Part shown: in pieces, positions 9,223 through 17,492 of the stretch
Position numbering within the stretch: the first letter of the stretch is position 1
Layout of the letters: the number at the start of each line of letters is the position of its first letter
Origin: Gemmatimonadota bacterium
Lineage (GTDB): Bacteria; Gemmatimonadota; Gemmatimonadetes; Gemmatimonadales; Gemmatimonadaceae
Direction of reading: 5' to 3'
DNA length: 38,035 nucleotides
Assembly: GCA_016200495.1 (NCBI GenBank)
Contig: JACQES010000342.1
Location: 1 to 38,035, forward strand
Notes under the pieces: model-generated
What the model was told of the DNA's origin: nothing
The model's database searches: none
The model's input: the letters and a program-made list of their open reading frames with translations, nothing else
Made by a program: the position numbers and the translations under genes

Positions 9223-9429
9223 GAGCACACCGAGAACCACAACTGCACCACAGAGACACGGAGACACGGAGAAGGACGAGGACTGCTTGAAGCTTTTGGG
9301 GCCCGGTCGCCATCACTCGGCGAACGGGCCCCAATGCTTTTCGTCCTTCCTGGCAGTCCTCCGTGCCTCCGTGCCTCTGTGGCAAAGGCAGTTGCGAAAC
9401 CCGAAGGCTGCGTCTCTCTCGGTGTGCTC
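9223..9429. repeat. large imperfect palindrome, likely dispersed intergenic repeat
   Basis: The interval between the propeller gene and ettA holds nested inverted repeats. The outer arms are GAGCACACCGAGA at 9223-9235 against its complement at 9417-9429. The middle arms are 24 bases at 9248-9271 (begins CCACAGAGACACGGAG) against 9359-9382, with 22 of 24 matching. The inner hairpin pairs 9298-9311 with 9319-9332 (13 of 14) around a 7-base loop. Gene ends flank it on both sides (stop at 9174 plus strand, stop at 9471 minus strand), so it could also act as a bidirectional terminator. From memory, CCACAGAGACACGGAG-type inverted repeats recur in many bacterial genomes, including this broad group; I could not check that here. 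Confidence 0.8.
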
Positions 9430-9470
9430 TGCGGTGCAAGCAGTTCCTTCGCCAAACGCGGGACCGGCGC

Positions 9471-10980
<1,510 letters not shown>

Positions 10981-11484
10981 GGATCGGAGCGGAGGAAGTG
11001 CGGAGCGGCCGGAATCCGGCCAGACGGCGAGGGGAGCAATCTAGCCTGCGCGTCTTGCGCTCCGAAGCGGTCCTCGGGCGCACCCCACAAAGCGAGAGGC
11101 ACCGGGCATTCCCCCGGTGCCTCCCCGTGCCGTCCACGGATGCGTATGTGTGGCGTCGTTGCCACGGGAGCTGCAGGCCCCCTCCATTCCGTGTCGGCAC
11201 CCGCTCGGATGGGCTCCTGAACCCGGTCCGACGGTGCGTTCCACTCTGCGGTGGAATGTTGCAACCGTGGATGCGCGCGGCGTCCTTCGCTTCGCCCCGT
11301 TGGTGCGGGGAACCGGGAGTGCGACCCGGCCCGTCGCGGACGTCGTGGAGGCACCTCCCACGAGCTGCACCCACACTATGTGAAACGCGGATCGCGCGCG
11401 CCAGAAGGGATTGGCCGACGGGCGCGTAGGACGCTCGCGCACACGACGGTCGGCGGCGTGCCCCGGCGTCGCGCGATCACCCGC
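10981..11484. other. intergenic region upstream of ettA without a convincing gene
   Basis: About 500 bases between the ettA start and the end of the next minus-strand gene. Open frames on both strands here have no recognisable protein features. The region holds several short hairpins, the clearest at 11096-11123. Others are TTCCAC/GTGGAA near 11235-11255 and CCCC/GGGG and CCGGG/CCCGG stems near 11295-11335. A structured leader for ettA or a small RNA cannot be excluded, but I see no known family. Confidence 0.4.
11096..11123 (-). terminator. strong GC hairpin downstream of the minus-strand gene at 11485
   Basis: An 11-base perfect stem (GAGGCACCGGG / CCCGGTGCCTC) closes a 6-base loop. There is no T-run on either side, so it is not a classic intrinsic terminator. 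It sits between the end of the minus-strand gene at 11485 and the ettA start at 10980, which fits a transcript end or RNA-stabilising hairpin. Confidence 0.4.
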
Positions 11485-12315
11485 TCAGTGGTGGTGCTCG
11501 CCCTCGCCGTAGATGCTCGCGAGGTCGCGGCCCGCGTACACGTTCGCGTGCACCATCCAGCCGAACAGGTTCGCGAACCACCGCCCGCGAACGGCGGTGC
11601 AGCCGGCCTCGTCGTCGATCATGCCGTCGGGTCCGAACAGCGGCTGCCCATCACGCCGCTCCGCCAGACGCGCCTCCTCGCCCTTGGGCGGCAGGCAGAG
11701 CTTCACGTGGCGATGCCAGCGCACGATCGAGAGCGGAAGCCGCTGGTCGAGCGCCGTTTCGCTCACGCGCCGCGGCGCCGTGTACATGGCCCCCACGAGC
11801 GTGAGGCGCCCATCGCCCTCGCGCACGTAGAGCAGCGACGTCGGCTGCGCGGGATCGAACCGGAACGCCTCCTTGAGCGCGGCGGCCCAGCGCGTGTAGT
11901 GCAGCACCTTCTGCCCCTTCACGTTGGGCGCGAACGGTCGGAACCCCTCGCGCAAGGCGAGCGCGGTGTCGCGGAAGCGCGCGATCGCGCCCCGAAGCGT
12001 GTCGGCCACGGCGAGCGCGCGCGCCGAGTCGGCGGCGGTGGGGATGCGCGCGCCAGTGAGCACGAGGTGCGCGCCGGGAGTGATGTTCACCCCCATGGCG
12101 GCCTGCACGGCCGCGCTCCCCTCGGGCTCCTGCCGTGTCGTGTCGGCCTGGCCGTGGGCGTGCTGCGCGGCCGCCACGCCTGTGCCGCACGCGAAGGCGA
12201 GCGCCGCGGTCCAGAGCCGCCACCACGCCCGGCGGCGCAGCAGGGCGGGATGCCCACCATGGCGGCGGTGCCAGGGGTGCAGCAGCCCCGCGCGGCGTCC
12301 CGGCGATGGATACAT
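11485..12315 (-). CDS. secreted protein of unknown function with histidine-rich tail
   Basis: A 276-residue protein I do not recognise. The start at 12315 is chosen because GGAGG lies 11 bases upstream and a signal-like segment follows: an Arg-rich stretch, then WTAALAFACGTGVAAAQ with a likely cleavage after AAA-Q near residue 50. The long basic N-terminus (about 35 residues) before the hydrophobic core is unusual, and a later start is possible. The mature part has no obvious repeats. It ends in a conserved-looking block with WHRHVKLCLPP, a Cys pair (VKLCLPP and EAGCTAV), FGWMVHANVYAG and the last residues GEGEHHH. Histidines also follow the signal (QHAHGQ). The His clusters suggest metal binding, but this is speculation. 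It is divergent from the thioredoxin gene, with about 150 bases between the starts. Confidence 0.7.
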   Translation of the reverse strand: MYPSPGRRAGLLHPWHRRHGGHPALLRRRAWWRLWTAALAFACGTGVAAAQHAHGQADTTRQEPEGSAAVQAAMGVNITPGAHLVLTGARIPTAADSARALAVADTLRGAIARFRDTALALREGFRPFAPNVKGQKVLHYTRWAAALKEAFRFDPAQPTSLLYVREGDGRLTLVGAMYTAPRRVSETALDQRLPLSIVRWHRHVKLCLPPKGEEARLAERRDGQPLFGPDGMIDDEAGCTAVRGRWFANLFGWMVHANVYAGRDLASIYGEGEHHH

Positions 12316-12447
12316 TCGAGATGGGTCCTCCGGCCCGGGCCGGGGTATGAGGAGCCGGGCGCAACGCGCGACTCCCGTTGTCCGTTGGACGCAGGATGGG
12401 GCGGCGCCGTTACGAAGCCCGGGCAACGCCCGTTCGAATCCGTCATT

Positions 12448-12453
12448 TATACT
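12448..12453 (+). promoter_or_regulatory. candidate -10 element for tlpA-like gene
   Basis: TATACT stands out in very GC-rich DNA, 13 bases before the ATG at 12467. Transcription from about 12460 would leave a leader of only a few bases, and no Shine-Dalgarno sequence is seen, so the mRNA may be leaderless. No good -35 match is visible. Confidence 0.35.
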
Positions 12454-12466
12454 CACCGTGATACCA

Positions 12467-12958
12467 ATGCGTTGGCTCCGCTCCGCGACCGCCCTCGTCG
12501 CGCTCGCCCTCGTCCCCCTGGCCGCCCGCGCGCAGGAGGGGCTCAAGGTCGGCACGCAGGCCCCCGCCGCCCCGCTCGAGACGCTCGACGGGAAGCCGGT
12601 CAACCTCTCGGCCTGGGTCGGCAAGGGCCCGGTGGTGATCGAGTTCTGGGCCACGTGGTGCGGCAACTGCCGCGCGCTCGCGCCGCAGCTCGCCGCCGCG
12701 CTCAAGCGCCACGAGGGGAAGATCAAGCTCGTGACCGTCGCCGTCTCGTTCAACGAGACGCCCGAGGTGGTGAAGAAGCACCTCGCCACGCACCCGCTCG
12801 CGGGCGAGGTCCTGTATGACCGGTCCGGCGAGGCCAGCGAGAAGTACGACGCGCCGGGCACGAGCTACGTCGTGATCCTCGACAAGGCGGGCAAGGTCGT
12901 GTACTCGGGCATGGGCGCCGACCAGAAGCTCGACGACGCGATCAAGAAGGCGCTGTGA
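12467..12958 (+). CDS. TlpA/ResA-like exported thioredoxin-fold protein
   Basis: A 163-residue protein with a Sec signal (residues 1-22, ending ARA-QE) and a thioredoxin-like fold of the TlpA/ResA type. The redox motif WCGNC is at 64-68, preceded by VVIEFWAT, and the cis-Pro loop is GTSYVVIL. Such periplasmic proteins reduce disulfides, typically for cytochrome c maturation or for envelope proteins. The Gly-Asn pair between the cysteines is less common than Gly-Pro or Glu-Pro and would change the redox potential. The start ATG is preceded by a likely -10 box almost at the start codon. The gene overlaps the next one by four bases (GTGA), so the two are co-expressed. Confidence 0.88.
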   Translation: MRWLRSATALVALALVPLAARAQEGLKVGTQAPAAPLETLDGKPVNLSAWVGKGPVVIEFWATWCGNCRALAPQLAAALKRHEGKIKLVTVAVSFNETPEVVKKHLATHPLAGEVLYDRSGEASEKYDAPGTSYVVILDKAGKVVYSGMGADQKLDDAIKKAL

Positions 12959-13476
12959 ACGTGCGCGTGCTGCCCACGCTCGCTCGGCGCGCGATCGTCG
13001 GCCTCGCGCTCGTGGCGGGCGCATCGCTCGCGGCCTGCGACGCGAAGGGCAAGGCCGGCGCGAGTGACGCCGGCGCCGGCGCGACGCGCCAGGCGCCGCC
13101 CAGCACGTACCAGTCGCTCACCGGCCACTTCGAGTTCGCCGTGCCGGCGGCGTGGAGCACCACGGTGCGCATCGTCGAGGAGCCGGGGGTGAGCGCGGCG
13201 GGCACCTGGCCCGGCGTCGCGCACGCGGTCCACTTCCTCTTCCAGCCGACCGCGCCCGGCGCCAAGTCGCAGAGCGTGCTGAGCGTGCTCGTGTACGACT
13301 CCGCCACCGTCGCCCGCACGCCGGGGGCCGGCGTCGAGGCGGCCCGCGGCGCCGCGCGCGTGTACCGGGTGGTGCTGCCCACGCGGAATCCGTTCCCGGC
13401 GGGGGCGGACCATGACGCGTTCCAGGCGCTCATGCCATCGCTCGACGCGGTGAAGGGCGCACTCCGTCCCACCTAG
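12955..13476 (+). CDS. putative lipoprotein of unknown function
   Basis: A 173-residue protein starting with GTG at 12955, overlapping the stop of the thioredoxin gene (GTGA). GTG 12961 is an alternative start. The N-terminus is a lipoprotein signal: basic start, hydrophobic core, and lipobox LAAC at about residues 26-29. A short low-complexity linker follows (KGKAGASDAGAGA). The globular part begins near residue 50 with YQSLTGHFEFAVPAAWSTTVRI, a pattern of small secreted domains in which a predicted beta sheet opens with a Phe-x-Val-Pro-x-x-Trp motif, similar to PsbP/Mog1-like folds. That fold assignment is a guess. Operon position suggests a link with the thioredoxin, perhaps as an envelope partner. 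Confidence 0.75.
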   Translation: MNVRVLPTLARRAIVGLALVAGASLAACDAKGKAGASDAGAGATRQAPPSTYQSLTGHFEFAVPAAWSTTVRIVEEPGVSAAGTWPGVAHAVHFLFQPTAPGAKSQSVLSVLVYDSATVARTPGAGVEAARGAARVYRVVLPTRNPFPAGADHDAFQALMPSLDAVKGALRPT

Positions 13477-13493
13477 CGGTTGAGCGGCGGCGG

Positions 13494-14756
13494 ATGGAGC
13501 GCGAGCGCCGCATCCTGCTGGCCGACGCCGACCAGTTCTTCGTGGCGGTGGCGCGCCTCGTGGATCCCGAGGGCGCGGGGCGCGCGGCCAGGCTGATCGT
13601 CGGCGGGCGCCCGGGCAGCCGCGGCGTCGTCTGTTCGGCGAGCTACGAGACGCGGGTGTTCGGCGTGCGGAGCGGGATGCCCATCGGCCGCGCGCTCCGC
13701 CTCTGCCCCGACGCGATGTGCATCCCGGTGCCGCGCGGCGCGTGCTCGAAGATGAGCCGGCAGATCCGCGCGGTGCTGGAGCAGTTCACGCCCATCGTGC
13801 GCGGCGCGAGCATCGACGAGTGGTACCTGGACCTCACCGGCACCGAGGCGCTCTACCATCACGAGCCGCTGGCCGACACCGCGGCGCGCATCCGCCAGGC
13901 CGTGAAGGACGCGACGGGCCTCTCGGTCTCGTTCGGCGGCGGCACCAACCGGTTGATCGCCAAGCTCGCCGTGGAGTTCGGCAAGCCGAAGCCGGGCACC
14001 GATCGCACGGGGGTGTTCATCGTGCCGCCGGGCGAGGAAGCGCGCTTCATGGCCGAGCGCGTGAACCTGGCCGACATTCCCGGGATCGGGCCGCGCTTCC
14101 AGCAGGCGCTCGCGGCGCGCGAGCTGGTGCGCGTGGCCGACCTGCTGCCGCACGACGAGACGACGCTCGCGCGCTGGTTCGGACCGCGCGCGGGCCCGTG
14201 GCTCTGGCGCCGCGCGCGCGGCATGGGCGACGCGACGGTGACGGTGCGCGAACCGGCCAAGAGAGTGAGCCGCGAGGACACCTTCTCGCGCGACCTGTCG
14301 AACGAAGCGGCGATCCGGCGCGAAGTCGCCGGCCTTGCGGCCAAGGTGGCGGGCGACCTGCGCGGCGATCGGTTGATGGCGCGTACGGTGACGGTGAAGC
14401 TCAAGTACACCGACTTCAGCATCCGCACGGCGAGCCGCACGCTCAAGGAGCCGATCGAGAGCGATCGGGCGGTGACGGACGTGGCGCTCGAGCTGCTGGC
14501 GACGGTGCGGAAGCGACGGCGCGCGCCGATTCGCCTCGCGGGCGTGGGGCTCTCGGGGCTGGCCGATGCCGCCGATCGCCAGCCGTCGTTGTTCGACGCG
14601 CCGGGCGTCGCGCCGGCGGCGCCGGGCGCGGTCGTGTCGCCGGAGGCGCCGGAATCGGCGCGCGATCGGGAGATCTCGCGCGCGCTCGACGCGATTCGTG
14701 GGAAGTTCGGGGACGCGGCGGTGAAGCGGGGGGCGGGACGCGATCCTGAGCTCTAG
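13494..14756 (+). CDS. dinB: Y-family DNA polymerase (Pol IV type)
   Basis: A 420-residue translesion polymerase. The palm carries the three acidic residues: Asp11 in LLADADQFF, and Asp108-Glu109 in ASIDEWYLDLT. Phe16 is in the steric-gate position that excludes ribonucleotides. GRPGSRGVVCSASYETR and GMPIGRAL form the finger motifs, and NLADIPGIGPRF (about 200-210) is the helix-hairpin-helix thumb. A QPSLF sequence in the C-terminal tail (RQPSLFD) matches the beta-clamp binding consensus. Two positions are unusual: Gln14 where Ala/Tyr is common after D-x-D, and Trp110 directly after SIDE, where Ala/Val is usual. These could alter lesion choice. The gene starts 17 bases after the lipoprotein stop, but its function is unrelated. 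No LexA box was recognised upstream. Confidence 0.9.
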   Translation: MERERRILLADADQFFVAVARLVDPEGAGRAARLIVGGRPGSRGVVCSASYETRVFGVRSGMPIGRALRLCPDAMCIPVPRGACSKMSRQIRAVLEQFTPIVRGASIDEWYLDLTGTEALYHHEPLADTAARIRQAVKDATGLSVSFGGGTNRLIAKLAVEFGKPKPGTDRTGVFIVPPGEEARFMAERVNLADIPGIGPRFQQALAARELVRVADLLPHDETTLARWFGPRAGPWLWRRARGMGDATVTVREPAKRVSREDTFSRDLSNEAAIRREVAGLAAKVAGDLRGDRLMARTVTVKLKYTDFSIRTASRTLKEPIESDRAVTDVALELLATVRKRRRAPIRLAGVGLSGLADAADRQPSLFDAPGVAPAAPGAVVSPEAPESARDREISRALDAIRGKFGDAAVKRGAGRDPEL

Positions 14757-15076
14757 ATGTCATTGGCGGAGACGTTGCTCGAATGAAGCAGGGGCGCCCA
14801 CGGGTTGTCGCGGTCTCGGACTGGGGTGAACGCGGCCACACGCTCACCCCCGCCCGAGGACCTCATGCACAGCCCCAAGCGCCCACCGCTCCTCAGCACG
14901 GCGGACGGGCGCCCCGGTTCGCTCCCCGACCGGCCATGACGATGCGCGAACTCGCACTGCGCATCGCCGGCGACCGCACTCCGTCGCCTCGGAAACCATT
15001 GAACAACCGGGTGGGGTAGCGACGGCCAGCGCCCATGGCAGGTTGCCGTCGTGTGCGCCGACCACGAGCTGAGTCG
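14757..15076. other. convergent intergenic region, no confident gene
   Basis: About 320 bases between the polymerase stop and the stop of a minus-strand gene. Two short overlapping plus-strand frames exist (ATG 14865, 24 codons, and ATG 14937, overlapping its stop as ATGA, 27 codons ending NNRVG). They have no recognised motif and no good ribosome-binding site, so I do not call them. No T-tailed hairpin was found. Confidence 0.4.
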
Positions 15077-15499
15077 CTACCTCGCCGACGACGCGCGCGT
15101 CACGAGCCGCACCTGGATTCCGTGACCGGTTACGCGAACGACCCTGCTTCCCCTGCCGGCGGGGAAGGTGATCGTTCCACCTTGGGCGAAGGTCACCACC
15201 GCCCCTTGACCCGCCGAGAGGTTGAACGGTGGCTGTCCCTCCGGCTGCAATTGCAGCGCCAGCGGCGGATACAGCGTGACGACGCCACCGTTGGATGGGA
15301 TGGTGACGGTTGCGCCGGGCACCGAGAGTCCGGGAATGGTGACCACGGTTTCATCGGGATTCAGGGAAAGGGTTCCCGGACAACCCTGGGCCGACGTCGT
15401 GGGTGTGGCGGCGGCCAGAAGCATGCTGGCGGGCAGCGCGCCGCAGAGGACCACTAGTCGCAGGCGCTTGAAGAAGCGTCGATCATATGTGTCAGACAT
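15077..15499 (-). CDS. secreted beta-rich protein of unknown function
   Basis: A 140-residue protein of unknown family. The start at 15499 is supported by GGGGGA five bases upstream, although the frame is open to an earlier ATG at 15592 that would overlap the preceding gene's end. The N-terminus (YDRRFFKRLRLVVLCGALPASMLLAAA) is a Sec signal ending near SAQ-GC. The rest is rich in Val, Thr, Gly and Pro with alternating patterns such as ETVVTIPGLSVPGATVTIP and GAVVTFAQGGTITFPAGRG, which predict an all-beta domain. It lies 48 bases downstream of the 454-residue secreted protein and in the same direction, so the two are probably one transcript and may form a surface or secreted pair. Confidence 0.7.
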   Translation of the reverse strand: MSDTYDRRFFKRLRLVVLCGALPASMLLAAATPTTSAQGCPGTLSLNPDETVVTIPGLSVPGATVTIPSNGGVVTLYPPLALQLQPEGQPPFNLSAGQGAVVTFAQGGTITFPAGRGSRVVRVTGHGIQVRLVTRASSAR

Positions 15500-15546
15500 T
15501 GCGGTCCCCCGAAGATGTGCGTGGAAGCTGGGTGTGGTGCGTGGTT

Positions 15547-16911
15547 TCATTCGCCGGTAGGACGCCGCGCGCAGCCCGTCCCGTCCGTGCACGGCGCGGC
15601 GAGGCGAGGCCGATTGAGCGGGGCCTCACGCACTTTCGTGAGCATCACCGTATGCGCCGCGATCGTTCCACCGCCACCGCTCTCGTAGTTGGCGCTCAGC
15701 ACGATGGTGTACGTTCCGGGCGGCAGGTCGGCGACCGAGATGGTTGCGGTGGCGAGCCCGGTCCCCTCGATCGCGTGGTGATCGGCTCCATCCACGCCCG
15801 CATGCGCCTCGGAGCGCGTGACGATGCCCGTGGGGCACCCGCGCACGCATGCCGCAGACATCTGGATCCTGGGTGAGCGGACGCCCAGAGGCCGCGGCGA
15901 ATTCACCTGGAGACTGATGTCGAGGCGATCGTACTCCGCCCAGGCCGAGCCCGTCCACACGACATACTTGCCGTTCCGATTCTCTCGGAGGCGAAGGCGA
16001 GCCTGCTGCACAAGCTCTCCCGTCCGGAGCGTGTTGCGCATCAACTCCTGGCCGCGAGCGAGACCGCACACGTCACATCCGGTCGGACGCGCCATCCAGT
16101 AGGCGAGGCTGGTCACCGCTTCCACGGGGCGGTCCTCGGGACGGGTGACTCTCAGCGCGAGGACCTTCGCGATCTCGAGGCACGACGCACTGCAATCATC
16201 CGCGTTCTCGCTCACCGCGATCCCCAGCGGAATGTCGAGCGTGCCGCCGACGGGCCGAAAGCGGGCGAGGTCGATCTCGAAAGCCCAGACGCGGCGCTTC
16301 GACGTGTTGTCGCCACGCCGCATCAGGATCCCCGGCAGCGACACCCGGGGAGCCAGGAGCGCGTCGTTCAACATGTCGTCGTCGGAAGTCGCCGTGAACT
16401 CGATCTCGACCTTCTCGAACACGCCGTTCGGATAGGTGACGCGAAAGTCGTCTTGCGCCTTCACCGAGCGACCACCCCAGTGATTCAAGAGATTCACGAA
16501 ATCCTCATAGCCGTTCTTCCCCGCCTCATATGCGGCCTCTGCGGACACCGCGGCGGGGCCCGGCTCGCTCGCGACGACCGAGGCAGCGAGCGCCCCGAGG
16601 GCCTGCTGGAGCTTGTAGCCGTTGTAGGTGGCCTCGAGCAGATCGAGGAGTTGTTCGGTGACGTTGCCCTCGACTCTCGACCGGAACTCGCTGGGTCCGC
16701 GATAGAACTGCGGGAAGTCCTGCGGCTCCAAACGGCAGTCGAGCCGGCCGCTCGGGAGCTTCCGGCAATACCGAGGGTCCGACGCGATCAGTCGAACTCT
16801 CGTCGCAATCGTCACGTCCGCCTGCGCGACGCGCGGCGCGAGCGCCGCGACCACGAGGGCCGACGCAATCGCGTGGCGCAGGATCTTGTGTGCGTTCAGG
16901 GAAATCCACAC
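15547..16911 (-). CDS. secreted multidomain protein of unknown function
   Basis: A 454-residue protein I do not recognise. The start at 16911 begins a Sec signal ending VAQA-DV (about residue 31). The N-terminal half is mostly helical around residues 75-150 (EQLLDLLEATYNGYKLQQAL, a long Ala/Glu stretch). The middle part is mixed beta (VFEKVEIEFTATSDDDML, RRVWAFEIDLARF). A CDVCG motif sits near residue 280 and two more Cys pairs follow (SAACVRGCPTG, and a C-terminal pair in the tail), so disulfides are likely. The last ~100 residues read like an Ig/CUB-type beta domain (ISVADLPPGTYTIVLSANY). It heads a two-gene operon with the small beta protein downstream. Its promoter would lie in the unusually AT-rich spacer upstream. 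Confidence 0.75.
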   Translation of the reverse strand: MWISLNAHKILRHAIASALVVAALAPRVAQADVTIATRVRLIASDPRYCRKLPSGRLDCRLEPQDFPQFYRGPSEFRSRVEGNVTEQLLDLLEATYNGYKLQQALGALAASVVASEPGPAAVSAEAAYEAGKNGYEDFVNLLNHWGGRSVKAQDDFRVTYPNGVFEKVEIEFTATSDDDMLNDALLAPRVSLPGILMRRGDNTSKRRVWAFEIDLARFRPVGGTLDIPLGIAVSENADDCSASCLEIAKVLALRVTRPEDRPVEAVTSLAYWMARPTGCDVCGLARGQELMRNTLRTGELVQQARLRLRENRNGKYVVWTGSAWAEYDRLDISLQVNSPRPLGVRSPRIQMSAACVRGCPTGIVTRSEAHAGVDGADHHAIEGTGLATATISVADLPPGTYTIVLSANYESGGGGTIAAHTVMLTKVREAPLNRPRLAAPCTDGTGCARRPTGE

Positions 16912-17492
16912 GGCTGGACTCCAGGCTCGAGAGGGAGCGGCGGCGGTCGTGCCCGGCGAGATGCCGGTCGTTCGCAGTCCGCTGCGACCAGCCCTTGCGA
17001 ACCGCGCTCGGCTCGATCGCTGACATGAGAGTGTGAAGGACTGGCGCTCCTGGAAATACGCCGCGCGACGTAGGCGACCGACGTACTGGGTTCGCCTATT
17101 CGCATGCGCGTGAGCCGGACGCCGGACGGAACCCAGAGGGACCCGTATTTTCTTGACTATGCTCCATTAACAGATCAAATAAGCGACATTATCGATACAT
17201 TTATGCCCGTAATCTGTGGTTGACGCTTCTCGGGGGCTTCGGTGGGCATGTCGAACAGAGCCCGCGCTCCCACTCCTCCGGCGGGGTCGGACAACGAGTG
17301 TCCGGCGTGCCCGTGCGTGGTGCCCAAGGGACCGCAGATCCAAGCCGCGCCGCTTCGAACTCGCATTCCATTGATGGTCCCCACACCCTGGGCCAGCGCA
17401 TTCGGACAGGCTCCCCATCAAAGAAACCGCGCTGTCGGACGATACCTACAGAACATCCCCGCATTCCCGCGGGGAAAAATCAGGGTCTTCGC
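16912..17492. other. divergent intergenic region with AT-rich island
   Basis: About 580 bases separate the secreted-protein operon (minus) from the hybrid kinase (plus). Open frames across it look non-coding. Between 17145 and 17220 the composition drops sharply to AT-rich, with a possible -35 TTGACT at 17153-17158 and a -10-like TCAAAT at 17175-17180 (16-base spacer), and a perfect TATCGATA palindrome at 17190-17197. This is the likely promoter/operator zone for one or both genes. If so, the kinase transcript has a leader of about 300 bases. Confidence 0.45.

Noticed and set aside
3376-9267. A 1963-codon minus-strand open frame running through the propeller gene
   Set aside because: Only the part to 5754 has coding features. 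The rest is the antisense of the Asp-box gene, rich in Arg/His/Val as expected from a GC-rich shadow frame.
12405-12450. tRNA-like TTCGAATCC sequence upstream of the thioredoxin gene
   Set aside because: The flanking bases do not pair to form a T arm and no anticodon or acceptor stem can be drawn.
14783-15019. 78-codon plus-strand frame and two shorter nested frames
   Set aside because: No homology recognised, no ribosome-binding site, and composition like non-coding GC-rich DNA; described only as part of the intergenic region.
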